Origin: Cohnella rhizosphaerae
GTDB taxonomy: Bacteria > Bacillota > Bacilli > Paenibacillales > Paenibacillaceae
DNA: 64,000 bases
Direction of reading: 5' to 3'
Assembly (NCBI RefSeq): GCF_029525575.1
Contig: NZ_JAPDIA010000003.1
Location: 248,001 to 312,000, forward strand
Shown here: positions 1 through 8,911 of the stretch, piece by piece
How the letters are laid out: the number at the start of each line of letters is the position of its first letter
Numbering within the stretch: the stretch's first letter is position 1
Program-made: the position numbers and the translations under genes
The notes under the pieces: generated by a model
What the model was told of the DNA's origin: nothing
Database searches by the model: none
Seen by the model: only the letters and a program-made list of their open reading frames with translations

Positions 1-2
1 AC

Positions 3-224
3 GCGCAATATTACCATCTCGTCGACAGCATGGGACTTGTGCACGATTCGCTGCAGCTGGGCCTGGGGAAGATCGATTGGCGCATGGTGAAGCCGCTCGT
101 GCTGGGCAAGGACTTTATTTTCGAGATCACGCTGAGCGGGGATCACTCCGACTGTACGCCGATGGTGGAGAGCGCGCGTTATTTTGCGGACATCGAAGCG
201 GAGGAACGCGTCGCGGCTAAATAG
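3..224 (+). CDS. C-terminal end of a sugar phosphate isomerase/epimerase-like protein (partial)
   Basis: Only the last 73 residues lie in the window; the frame is open to the left edge. The visible segment contains HLVDSMGLVHDSLQLGLGKI followed by DW and a stretch ending in FEITLSGDHSD. A metal-binding His/Asp pattern next to a 'GLGxIDW' stretch is typical of the last strands of xylose-isomerase-like TIM barrels (AP endonuclease family 2). These act on sugar or inositol derivatives in the cytoplasm, which would fit the carbohydrate locus downstream. The exact substrate cannot be named. A terminator follows directly. Confidence 0.55.
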   Translation, partial: AQYYHLVDSMGLVHDSLQLGLGKIDWRMVKPLVLGKDFIFEITLSGDHSDCTPMVESARYFADIEAEERVAAK

Positions 225-237
225 AATAAAGCACATG

Positions 238-278
238 CATCGCCGGGCATACGCTTGCTCTGGCGGTGTATTTTTTTT
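238..278 (+). terminator. Rho-independent terminator after the isomerase-like gene
   Basis: CATCGCC at 238-244 pairs with GGCGGTG at 262-268 (one G-U pair), followed by an eight-T run. It lies between the end of the partial gene and the convergent TetR gene. Confidence 0.6.
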
Positions 279-320
279 GTGCTCAGAAAAACATTCGTCG
301 TCCAATGAGGTTCTGGACCG

Positions 321-875
321 TCACCGCACGCTGATGCCGTCGAGGAACAAGCTGACCAAATGAGCAATGCGAGATTTCGGCGAGTCATCGCCTTCAGCAG
401 CCAGGGAGATCGCGGTTACGACGTACACCAGATCATCGAGGGTGATATCAGGACGAATAGCCCCCGCCTTCTGCGCATGGTCCAGTAATCGCAACCCCTC
501 CTCGGTTGTCGCGTGGCAACCTGGCGTGCCGACTTGAAGAACAGTGCCTAGCGAAGCGGCAAGGCCACGATAAACGCTCGTATGCAGGGCGAGTTCTTCA
601 AGATAGGCACGTACCCCGCTTGCCGGATCAAGTCCGGCAGATCTTTCCCGACTGGCTTGCGCGAATGACAAGAAACGGTCGCTGTAGGTTGCAGCCAAGA
701 GCGCGTCGCGCGTAGGAAAGCGCCGATAGAGCGTCCCGATTCCAACGCCGGCACGCTTTGCGACGTCTTCCAGCGAAGCGCCGGCACCCCGCGCTACGAA
801 GACCTCTTCAGCTGCGGCGAGGATACGTTCGCGGTTCCGTTGGGCGTCTGCCCGCAGTGGATGGATGTCAGTCAA
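321..875 (-). CDS. TetR/AcrR family transcriptional regulator
   Basis: A 184-residue protein with an N-terminal helix-turn-helix (about residues 15-60: RERILAAAEEVFVARG, then SLEDVAKRAGVGIGTLYRRF). The length and N-terminal motif are standard for TetR repressors, and the C-terminal half is the ligand-binding/dimer part. It is divergent from the SDR gene starting at 1069. The roughly 190-bp gap holds palindromes that are good operator candidates, so the simplest model is autorepression plus control of the neighbouring oxidoreductase. The ligand is unknown. Confidence 0.9.
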   Translation of the reverse strand: MTDIHPLRADAQRNRERILAAAEEVFVARGAGASLEDVAKRAGVGIGTLYRRFPTRDALLAATYSDRFLSFAQASRERSAGLDPASGVRAYLEELALHTSVYRGLAASLGTVLQVGTPGCHATTEEGLRLLDHAQKAGAIRPDITLDDLVYVVTAISLAAEGDDSPKSRIAHLVSLFLDGISVR

Positions 876-1001
876 TGCGGTTCCCCCCTACGTCTTTTCA
901 CCGTTATTTTCTTTGCTTTCTTTAGTGTAGTGAACGTCGGAGAAAGTGTCAAAAGGGATACAGAGGCTAAAAAAGCAGTCGTGTTTTTCATGCGACTTGA
1001 A

Positions 1002-1046
1002 AAGTGGAGGATGCCTCCGTATAATAAGTGGAGTAAACCTCCACTT
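1002..1046. promoter_or_regulatory. Probable TetR operator, palindromic
   Basis: AAGTGGAG (1026-1033), five bases, then CTCCACTT (1039-1046) is a perfect 8-bp inverted repeat. AAGTGGAG also occurs 24 bp upstream at 1002-1009, where GGAGG-ATG-CCTCC forms a second, shorter dyad. The repeats sit directly upstream of the SDR gene's ribosome-binding site, in the gap shared with the TetR gene. Confidence 0.6.
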
Positions 1047-1068
1047 AAAAGGAAAGAGGGCAGAGGAA

Positions 1069-1812
1069 ATGTCGAATCGATTTGAGAACAAGGTCGTCGT
1101 GATCACGGGCGGCAGCGATGGCATCGGCTTGATGACGGCCAAACTTTTTGCGACGGAAGGGGCGCATGTGTACATCACGGGGCGTCGGCAAGAACGATTG
1201 GATGAGGCCCTGAAGGAGATCGTCCGCGGGGCCGTCGGCGTCCAGGGAGATGTCGGCAACTTCGCCGACCTCGATCGGCTCTACGAGCGGATTCAACGAG
1301 ATCACGGCAAGATCGACGTCGTGTTTGCCAACGCAGGGATATCCGAGTCCGCGCCGCTCGGCGGCATCGAGGAAGCGCACTTCGATCGCGTGTTCGACAC
1401 GAACGTGAAGGGTATGGTCTTCACCGTTCAGAAGGCGTTGCCGCTCATGAAGGATGGAGGCGCGGTGATCCTAACCGGATCGGGGTCGGGCAGCAAAGGG
1501 TTTCCCAGTTTGTCGATCTATAGCGCCACGAAGGCCGCGATCCGCTCGTTCGCGCGCACATGGACGACCGACCTTAAGAGCCGTGGCATCCGCGTAAACG
1601 TGGTTTCCCCCGGCGTGATCCTCACGCCGGCAATCGAGACGTATCTCCGAGACAACGAAGGGGCCGAGGAAGCGATGAAGCAGATGACGCCATTCGGAAG
1701 ATTCGGCCAGCCGGACGAGGTCGCCAAAGCGGTGCTGTTCCTGGCATCGGACGAGAGCAGCTTCATCGCAGGCGAGGAACTGTTCGTGGACGGCGGATTT
1801 ATGGCGGTCTGA
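1069..1812 (+). CDS. Short-chain dehydrogenase/reductase (SDR)
   Basis: Classical SDR of 247 residues: the TGGSDGIG nucleotide-binding glycine motif lies near the N-terminus, NAG appears near residue 85, and the YSATK catalytic Tyr-Lys pair near residue 150. The family carries out NAD(P)H-dependent oxidation or reduction of alcohols and ketones in the cytoplasm. I chose ATG 1069 because GGAAAGAGGG lies just upstream and the protein begins right before the first beta strand; the reading frame is open to 946, but that extension runs over the operator. Probably controlled by the divergent TetR gene. Confidence 0.9.
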   Translation: MSNRFENKVVVITGGSDGIGLMTAKLFATEGAHVYITGRRQERLDEALKEIVRGAVGVQGDVGNFADLDRLYERIQRDHGKIDVVFANAGISESAPLGGIEEAHFDRVFDTNVKGMVFTVQKALPLMKDGGAVILTGSGSGSKGFPSLSIYSATKAAIRSFARTWTTDLKSRGIRVNVVSPGVILTPAIETYLRDNEGAEEAMKQMTPFGRFGQPDEVAKAVLFLASDESSFIAGEELFVDGGFMAV

Positions 1813-1884
1813 CGGTCTGTCTGCCCTATCGAATGTGGCACGAAGCTGGCCGGGAATAACAAATCCTGTCTGATTTGCAATAAC

Positions 1885-1917
1885 GCCGCGGCGCGCTCAC
1901 GCAGCGGCTTTTTTTTT
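1885..1917 (+). terminator. Rho-independent terminator of the SDR gene
   Basis: GCCGC (1885-1889) pairs with GCGGC (1904-1908), followed by a run of nine T. Confidence 0.6.
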
Positions 1918-2027
1918 GCTATCCTGCATTCCGGCCCGAAACATGGTAGACTTTTCGTGTGATGCAAGCGGCGGATTCGGCCGTAGTGCGAAGGGACGCG
2001 TATAAGACTGCTTCGGGGGGTTGGATC

Positions 2028-2837
2028 ATGATCAGCGTGCTGATAGTCGATGACGAACATTTGGTGCGAAAGGGACTTCGCATGACGATCGATTGGAGAA
2101 GCCTGGGCTATGAAGTCGCAGGCGAAGCCTCCAATGGTTTGGAAGCGCTTCAATTGGTTGGGGTTCTGAAGCCGGGCGTCGTTATTACGGATGTCAGAAT
2201 GCCCTTGATGGACGGAATCGAATTCATGCGCGAAGTCCGAAGACAAGCGCTTCAAACCAGACTTGTCGTCATTAGCGGTTACGAGGATTTTGCATATGCC
2301 AAGGGCGCGGTCGATTACGGCGCGGACGGGTACATCCTTAAGCCGGTGGACAACAGCCAGCTTGTGGCGCTGCTGGACAAACTGGCAAAGGAGATCCGGC
2401 AAGATTCGCTGCTGCAGCAGCTGTATCGGGAGCGGCTGATCGGGAGGCTTGCTTCCTTGCTGAACGAGATTCGGATCCGGAAGGTGGGTCAGACGCACGC
2501 CCTCGTAGAGGAGGTGCTCCGCGTCATCGAGACTTGCTATATGGAGGACTTGAGCGTGAAGCTGCTGGCCGATCGGCTGCACATCAGCCCGTACTATATG
2601 ATGCGGGTCTTCAAGGAGCGCCAGAACAAAACGATTAATACCTATTTGACGGAATATCGGGTGGAGAGAGCGAAGCGGCTGCTGGCCGACCGGCGTACGA
2701 AGGTTTACGAGGTCGGCGCCATGGTGGGCTTCCCCGATCCGAAGTATTTCAGCCAAGTGTTCAAAAAGATCGTGGCCATGACGCCAAAAGAATACCAGCA
2801 AATGGCTTCCGTGCTTCAGGGAGGCGCAGAGCCGTGA
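2028..2837 (+). CDS. YesN-type response regulator (receiver domain + AraC helix-turn-helix)
   Basis: A 269-residue protein. The N-terminal receiver domain starts VLIVDDEHLVRKGL; the phospho-acceptor Asp is in VVITDVRMPLMDGIEF and the conserved Lys in YILKPVD. The C-terminal 100 residues are an AraC DNA-binding domain (LADRLHISPYYMMRVFKE, ending TPKEYQQM). ATG 2028 follows a G-rich ribosome-binding site. The stop overlaps the GTG of the sensor kinase (GTGA), so the two are translationally coupled. By family precedent it senses an extracellular sugar through its kinase partner and activates the nearby sugar transporter and hydrolase genes. Confidence 0.93.
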   Translation: MISVLIVDDEHLVRKGLRMTIDWRSLGYEVAGEASNGLEALQLVGVLKPGVVITDVRMPLMDGIEFMREVRRQALQTRLVVISGYEDFAYAKGAVDYGADGYILKPVDNSQLVALLDKLAKEIRQDSLLQQLYRERLIGRLASLLNEIRIRKVGQTHALVEEVLRVIETCYMEDLSVKLLADRLHISPYYMMRVFKERQNKTINTYLTEYRVERAKRLLADRRTKVYEVGAMVGFPDPKYFSQVFKKIVAMTPKEYQQMASVLQGGAEP

Positions 2838-4592
2838 GCTTTGGGCGAATGCGTCTGCGAACCAAGCTGTTTCTTATCCTGGTGCCCACGCTGCTCGTCT
2901 TTTCGACGATAACGCTAAGAGGCACGGAGAGCTACTTGCAGCGTCAAATGAAAAACACGATCGACGATCAGATCGCGATCAACTACGAGAAGATCGGCAA
3001 CAGTATCGAGCTGCTCGTTCAAGGCGTCAATATGTTGTCCATCCGTCTGCTCACCGATCAAAAAAATATATAACCTGCTGAACGGCCCGGAAGGGGACCA
3101 AGCGGACAAGCAGTCCAAGCTTAACGAGTTGCTGGCGAATACGATGATAGACGGGCGCGTGGTCGGGAAACTGTTCATCCGAACGAACGACTCCGACTAT
3201 TACGGCTATCCCGCAGCCATCGCGATCGAGGAGCCGGATCAAGCCTTTGTCGACAGGATCCTCGCTTCGTCAACGCCGGTATGGGGAGATATCCGCAAGG
3301 ATGCGGAAGGCAAGGCCTACTTGCAGCTGGGCCGCAAATTCCAGAACTTCTATACGGGCCAGCAGCTTGGCGTGCTGATCGTGGAGATTAAAGAAGAATC
3401 GCTTTACGAGTTGATTCAAAATACGATTCATCCGTGGGGCTACTCGATGCTGGTAGACGGCGACCGCATTATATCGGCCGGCGACAAGAGCAAGCTCGGC
3501 GCCGTGATGTTCGACTGGGTGCTGGGACAGCGGAGCGAGGAAGGAGCGGACCGCGGACACCCGACGATCAAGGTCGCGCTGCCCGAAGGAGAGACCTATG
3601 CCGTGTCGTCCTATCCGCTCACCGGCAATCTCGAGCGGATCGGCTTGAAATGGAGCATCGTAAACCTTGCTTCCGAGGACAAGCTGTACGCAAGCATTCG
3701 TCGGATGGAACGCTTGTCCGCGTGGATTCAAGGACTCGTTTTTGTCGTGGCCTTAGGATTTGCCCTGTACCTGGCGGCAACGACGCTTAAACCGGTCAAT
3801 GGGCTGATCGGTAAAATAAAAGGATTCGGGAAAACGGCGACGGAGGCGCCCGAACAAAAGCACGCCGAAGAGGCGTCCGGAGACGAGCTGCAGGTGCTGT
3901 CCCGAAGCTTCGACGATATGGTCGTACGGATCGACGAGCTGATCGCCAACAACAACGAGTCCAAGGACAAGCAGAGAGAATCCGAGCTGGTCGCCCTTCA
4001 GGCACAGATCAATCCGCACTTCCTGTACAATACGCTGGACGCGATCGGCTGGATCGCCAAGATCAACGCGCAGCCGGATATTGAAAGGCTTGTGCTCGAG
4101 CTCGCCAGCTTCTACCGGTTGAGCCTGCATAAAGGCGACAAGTTCATTCGGGTCGAGGAAGAGCTGGGCATCGTGAAAAGCTATGTGGCCATCGAGGAAT
4201 TCCGCTATCCCGACAAATTCGAAGTGCACTACGATATAGAAGCGGAGATTCTGCCGTTTCCTATGCTGAAGATCCTCCTGCAGCCATTGATCGAGAACGC
4301 CATCGTTCACGGCATAGGGCCTAAGGCGAGTAAAGGCACCATTACGGTCAAGGGGACCATGGAGCGCCATGCGCTGCGGTTCGACATTACCGACGACGGT
4401 ATCGGATTCGATTCGGACCAGTTGCTGTACGCCGCGCCCAAGACATATAGCGGGAGAGGGTACGGCATTGCGAACGTGGACGAGAGAATTCGCATGGAAT
4501 ACGGCGATCAATACGGCATTACCATTCGCAGCGTGCCGGGGAGCGGAACGACGGCGACGGTGGTCATCGGCCTTGAACGGGGCGATTCTTGA
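2834..4592 (+). CDS. YesM-type sensor histidine kinase (frameshifted at 3060-3066)
   Basis: About 585 residues after correction. It has an N-terminal membrane segment (LFLILVPTLLVFSTITL), an extracellular sensing region, a second membrane segment near residue 300, a HAMP linker, a His_kinase domain with phospho-accepting His in QINPHFLYNTLDAIGWI, and an HATPase domain (PLIENAIVHGI, DDGIGF, GRGYGIANV). The GTG start overlaps the stop of the YesN gene. The frame breaks at an A7 run (3060-3066); dropping one A joins LTDQ to KIYNLLNG and gives a full-length kinase, so this is probably a sequence error. It ends convergently against the truncated sensor, overlapping it by 29 bp. Confidence 0.88.
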
Positions 4593-5511
4593 ATTTTTTC
4601 ATCTTCAGATAAAGACGGCTTAACGGCGCGACGATCAAATGTCTGAGGTACAGGCTGACGGCCAACGAGATGAGCAGGAAGACCGACGAAGATACGGCCA
4701 GAAAAGTACGCAGCGCATGCAGGGGCTCCCGTACCGCGGCTTCGGGAACGACCGCGACCAATACGGCCCCCGCGGTCTGAATCGGATGCCGGACGGCAAA
4801 GGCGGCGCGAACGCCCTCGGCCGGGGAAGAGCGGTTGCTGGCCAGCCATTGACCGCGTTCATCCGCAATACCGACGCCTACTCCCTTCAGAGAGGCGTTT
4901 TTGGTCTGGAAAAACTGGAACAGATAATCCGGGTTAAAGTCGATTACCGCATAACCGGCTTGCCGGGAGGCGGTGGAAGAGAGCTTGATGGCCAGCGTCA
5001 GCACGCCGTCGCTGCCGTATTTCCCATTGTAGAAGTCGCGCACTTCGTCCGGCCTGCGCCATGTCCAGAGCGGGTCGTCGCCGGAACCGCTCATCCAGGC
5101 GGACAGCCTGGGCAAGGCCGCCAGCTGGGCCAGCGCAGGCGGATTCGATGTCAGGCTCGTCGCGTAAACGAGTCCCTGGGACGTATAAAGCGTCATGCCC
5201 TGAATGCGCAACGTAGAGTTAAGAATAAGCGCGTCCAACTGATGCGGCAGCGTGGAATCGTATTCGGGGCTGTCCAGCGCCTTGCGCACTTGCGAGTTCG
5301 CGCCGATCATGCGGAGCATCTCCACCGTATAATTCAGATCGTGCGTCAGGTTGTCCGCGCTGCTCTTGAAGTAGCTGTCGAATACGCTATGAAATTGCTG
5401 ACTCATCGTATTCCTGGCATAGAGATAGGCAAACGCCCCGATCGTCAGCGAAGTCAGCCACAGCGAGAGACAGACGAGGAATACGATTCTGACATTCAGC
5501 TTCCGGAACAT
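4564..5511 (-). pseudogene. Sensor histidine kinase remnant: sensor domain without kinase
   Basis: A 315-residue product resembling the N-terminal half of a YesM-type kinase: membrane segment near residues 8-30, extracellular sensor region, second membrane segment near residues 265-290, then LRHLIVAPLSRLYLKMK where a HAMP domain should begin. HAMP, phospho-acceptor and ATPase domains are absent. The last residues are simply antisense to the end of the intact kinase gene. I infer a deletion that removed the 3' two-thirds of an old kinase gene. A functional membrane sensor without kinase is possible but less likely. It is divergent from the sugar-binding protein gene at 5641. Confidence 0.65.
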
Positions 5512-5640
5512 GAGAACGGCCTCCCTTTCGAAGCCATGAGATTGGGCACGAATTTAGAATAAAAGGCAGGTTTGCCGCCTAGGAGCGCATCCGATTAAAG
5601 CGCTATCATAAAGCTATTCTACCAGAGGGGGATAACGGAT

Positions 5641-7077
5641 TTGAACAAGTTTATGAAGGGTTTGGTCGCCGGCTCGATTGTTGCAGTCATGGTGACCGGA
5701 TGTACGACCAAAGGCAACAGCCAGCCCAATGCTTCGGAAGCTTCCGGCGGCGAGGCGTCCGCGACTGCTTCTTCCTCGCCGGCGAGCGGAAAGAAAATCA
5801 CGTTCGTGAACGGGGACTGGCCGCAGACGAACGACCAGTCTCTCCCGCAATTCGAAAAGTGGAAGCAGGCGTTCGAGGCAGCCAACGCCAACATCGTGAT
5901 GGAAACCGAGCCTTATCCGTACGATGCCAGCACGTTCCTGCCCAAAGCGGAGAGCGGACAGCTCCCCAACCTCTTCGGCACGTTTTTCACAGAGCCGCAG
6001 AAGATCATCAACGCAGGTTATGCAGCCGATCTGACGGAATCGATGAAGGCGTACGGCTACGATCAGTCGCTGAACCCGAGCATGCTCGACCTGGTCAAGA
6101 AGGACGGCAAGATCTATGGTTTTCCGACCAGCGGCTACTACATGGGACTGTGGCTGAACGTCAATCTGTTCAAGCAGGCCGGTCTCGTCGACGACAAGGG
6201 CGTGCCCAAGTACCCCCAAACCTACGACGAGCTGGCTCAAACCGCGCAAGTCATTAAGGAGAAGACAGGAAAAGCCGGCTTCTTCCTCCCGACCAAGAAC
6301 GGACAAGGCGGCTGGCAGTTCATGAACATCGCCTGGTCGTTCGGCGCGGAGTTCGAGAAGCAGGTAGACGGCAAGTGGACGGCGGTATTCAATAGCCCGG
6401 AGGCCGTCGCGGCGCTGCAATACGTGAAGGACCTGAAATGGAAATACAAGGTGCTGACCGACAACAATCTGGTCGACGTCAGCGACCTGTTCCGAATGAT
6501 CGGGACAGATCAGGTGGGTATGGGCTTCGGCACGGCGGACTGGGCGAATCAGCCGATCAACGACTACAAGATGAGCAAGGACGACGAGGCGATGGCGGCG
6601 GTGCCGGCCGGACCGAAGGGGAAATATTCGCTGATGGGCGGTTCGCTGTACATGTTCTCCAACAACAGCTCTCCCGAGCAGATCGACGCAGGCTTCAAAT
6701 GGCTTAAATATCGCGGCTACTCGCCCGATACGTCCGCGGATTCCCTTAAAGTATTCGAGGAGTCGCTGGCGAACGACCAGAAGCTGAACCGCGTCGTAGG
6801 CCCGCACAGCATGTCGCTGTGGGCCGACCCGCAAGTGGTGAAGACGCAGGACGAGATTCGTGCCAAGTATACGAACGTCAACATGGACCTGTGGAACAGC
6901 TATATGAACAATGAAGGCGTCACGATCCGACCGGAAGAGCCGATCAATTCGCAAGAGCTGTACAAGGCGCTCGACGTCGTGATTCAGGCCGTATTGACCA
7001 AGGAAAGCGCCGACCCGAAGGCGCTGCTCGACCAAGCGGTAGCGGACTTCCAACGGGATTACCTGGATAAGGCGTAA
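5641..7077 (+). CDS. ABC sugar transporter, extracellular solute-binding lipoprotein (CUT1 type)
   Basis: 478 residues with a lipoprotein signal (MNKFMKGLVAGSIVAVMVTG followed by the lipidated Cys), then a Ser/Ala-rich linker and a large periplasmic-binding-protein-like fold (family SBP_bac_1). TTG at 5641 follows AGAGGGGG. Such lipoproteins sit on the outer face of the membrane and deliver oligosaccharides to two permeases encoded directly downstream, with the ATPase usually encoded elsewhere, as here. The beta-helix and glycosidase genes downstream suggest a plant or microbial polysaccharide fragment as substrate. Confidence 0.92.
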   Translation: MNKFMKGLVAGSIVAVMVTGCTTKGNSQPNASEASGGEASATASSSPASGKKITFVNGDWPQTNDQSLPQFEKWKQAFEAANANIVMETEPYPYDASTFLPKAESGQLPNLFGTFFTEPQKIINAGYAADLTESMKAYGYDQSLNPSMLDLVKKDGKIYGFPTSGYYMGLWLNVNLFKQAGLVDDKGVPKYPQTYDELAQTAQVIKEKTGKAGFFLPTKNGQGGWQFMNIAWSFGAEFEKQVDGKWTAVFNSPEAVAALQYVKDLKWKYKVLTDNNLVDVSDLFRMIGTDQVGMGFGTADWANQPINDYKMSKDDEAMAAVPAGPKGKYSLMGGSLYMFSNNSSPEQIDAGFKWLKYRGYSPDTSADSLKVFEESLANDQKLNRVVGPHSMSLWADPQVVKTQDEIRAKYTNVNMDLWNSYMNNEGVTIRPEEPINSQELYKALDVVIQAVLTKESADPKALLDQAVADFQRDYLDKA

Positions 7078-7091
7078 TCGGTGGCCCGGCA

Positions 7092-7967
7092 ATGAGAATC
7101 GCCAGAAGAATTTGGAGAGAGATCCCCGTATGGGGCCTTGTGCTGCCCAGCTTGTTCCTGTTCATCGTTTTTTCCTGGCAGCCGCTGATTTCGGGACTCT
7201 ACCTGTCATTTTTCAAAACGAAGGGATATCGGGCGGAGCAGTACGTCGGGATCAGAAACTACGTCGAAGTGATCCAGAACTCGGAGTTTCAACAGACGCT
7301 GATCAATACGTTCTCTTATGTCGTATGGTCGCTGACGATCGGATTCGCGCTTCCGATCGTCATCGCGATCATCGTGAACGAACTGGTTCATTTCAAGTCA
7401 TTTTTCAAGTTTTCGATTTATTTTCCCGTGATCGTCCCGGGAATCGCGGCCGCGATGATGTGGATGTTCATGTTCGAGCCCGGCGATGGCGGACTGCTGA
7501 ATATGCTGTTCGGCAAAATCGGACTTGGTCCGTATCCTTGGCTGCAGGATCCCGGATGGAGCATCCCGCTGATCGTCGTGACCATGACCTGGAAGTCGTT
7601 CGGCGGCTCGGTCATCTTGTATCTGGCCAGCCTGCAGGGCGTCAACCGCGAGCTGTACGAGGCCGCCGCGCTGGACGGCGCCGGAGTCGCGCAGCGCGTA
7701 AGAAATGTTACGATTCCGCAGATTTCCAGTATTATCGGCATCATGTTTATCCTGCAGATCATCGGCGTGTTTCAAGTGATGTACGAACCATTGACGATGA
7801 CGGAGGGCGGACCGAGCAACTCATCGATGTCCCTCATGCTGCAAAGCTATTTCTATGCCTTCCGCTATTTCGATGCTGGCAAGTCGATGGCGATCGGCAG
7901 CATGACCTTCATGATCTTGCTTGTACTGACCTTCGTGTACTTCAGGGTCAATCGGCGGTCGGATTAA
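7092..7967 (+). CDS. ABC sugar transporter permease 1
   Basis: 291 residues, six predicted membrane segments. The EAA loop is seen as YEAAALDGAGVAQRVRNVTIPQI near residues 195-217. MalF/UgpA-like length. It starts 14 bp after the binding-protein gene and is followed 26 bp later by the second permease, so the three form one operon. The paired permeases form the membrane channel for the sugar bound by the lipoprotein. Confidence 0.93.
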   Translation: MRIARRIWREIPVWGLVLPSLFLFIVFSWQPLISGLYLSFFKTKGYRAEQYVGIRNYVEVIQNSEFQQTLINTFSYVVWSLTIGFALPIVIAIIVNELVHFKSFFKFSIYFPVIVPGIAAAMMWMFMFEPGDGGLLNMLFGKIGLGPYPWLQDPGWSIPLIVVTMTWKSFGGSVILYLASLQGVNRELYEAAALDGAGVAQRVRNVTIPQISSIIGIMFILQIIGVFQVMYEPLTMTEGGPSNSSMSLMLQSYFYAFRYFDAGKSMAIGSMTFMILLVLTFVYFRVNRRSD

Positions 7968-7993
7968 TTCGCGAGGAGTGAAGAACCAGCAGT

Positions 7994-8873
7994 ATGAACG
8001 CTAACTACAACGGCATCATCGGCATGCATGACATCAAGCTGCCGCATATCAAGCTGCTCTACTGGACGATGTTCTTCGCGATGCTGGCGGTAGCGGCAGT
8101 CTGTTTGTTCCCGCCCGTCTGGCTGCTGCTGTCCAGCCTGAAGGACGTGAAGGAGTTTTTCGCCATCCCGCCGACGATCGTGCCGAGATCCTTCGAGGTC
8201 GACAAAATCGTCTCCACCTGGCGCGATTACCGATTTCTCACGATATACGGCAATACGCTTGCGGTTACGGGCGGCACCCTGGTATCGACAATCCTGTTCA
8301 ACGGCGTTACGGGGTTCGTCCTGTCCAGGCTCAAGCCGCTTGGCAGCGGCGTGCTGATGACGCTTGTGCTCTGGACGATGCTGCTGCCGAACACGGTAGG
8401 CATGGTGGGCGTATTCAAAAATCTCGTCCATTTCCCGATCCTCGGGCTGAATCTGACGAATTCGTTCTGGCCGATGTGGCTGATGGCGGGGGGCTAACGC
8501 TTATTTTATCATTATTTTCAAAGGCTTCTTCGACGGCATTCCGCAGGCGCTGATCGAAGCGGCCAGAATCGACGGCTGCACTTCCATGGGCTTGTTCGCG
8601 CGGATCGCGCTGCCGCTTAGCAAGCCGGTGCTCTGGGCGGTGTCCATCCTTACCGTCAACAATGCCTGGTCGGATTTTTTCTGGCCCTATATGGTGCTGA
8701 AGGATCAAGAGCTGTGGACGGTGATGGTCGCGATATTTAACCTGAAAAGCTCGGCGCCCATGGACATCATGTTCGTCGCGTTGACCCTCTCCATTGTCCC
8801 GCCGGCCGTTCTGTTCCTGTTCTTCCAACGCTATATCATCGCGGGCTTCAACTTCAGCGGCATTAAAGGCTAG
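7994..8873 (+). CDS. ABC sugar transporter permease 2 (frameshifted at 8488-8493)
   Basis: About 292 residues after correction, MalG/UgpE-like, six membrane segments, with an EAA loop (LIEAARIDGCTSMGLFARI). The frame breaks at a G6 run; dropping one G gives AGANAYFIIIFKGFF, which is exactly the expected membrane segment. The gene is therefore probably intact in the organism. Last gene of the transporter trio; the next gene starts about 40 bp on. Confidence 0.9.
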
Positions 8874-8911
8874 ACGCGTCGTTCACTACCTACATGAAGG
8901 GGATGCTGCCA

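Noticed and set aside
1518..2801. 427-residue minus-strand frame opposite the YesN gene
   Set aside because: It covers the SDR end and the response regulator on the other strand, lacks a plausible start, and shows no family features.
5614..7092. 492-residue minus-strand frame opposite the sugar-binding lipoprotein
   Set aside because: Shadow of a GC-rich gene; rich in Arg, His, Val and Leu with no domains, whereas the plus strand has a clear lipoprotein.
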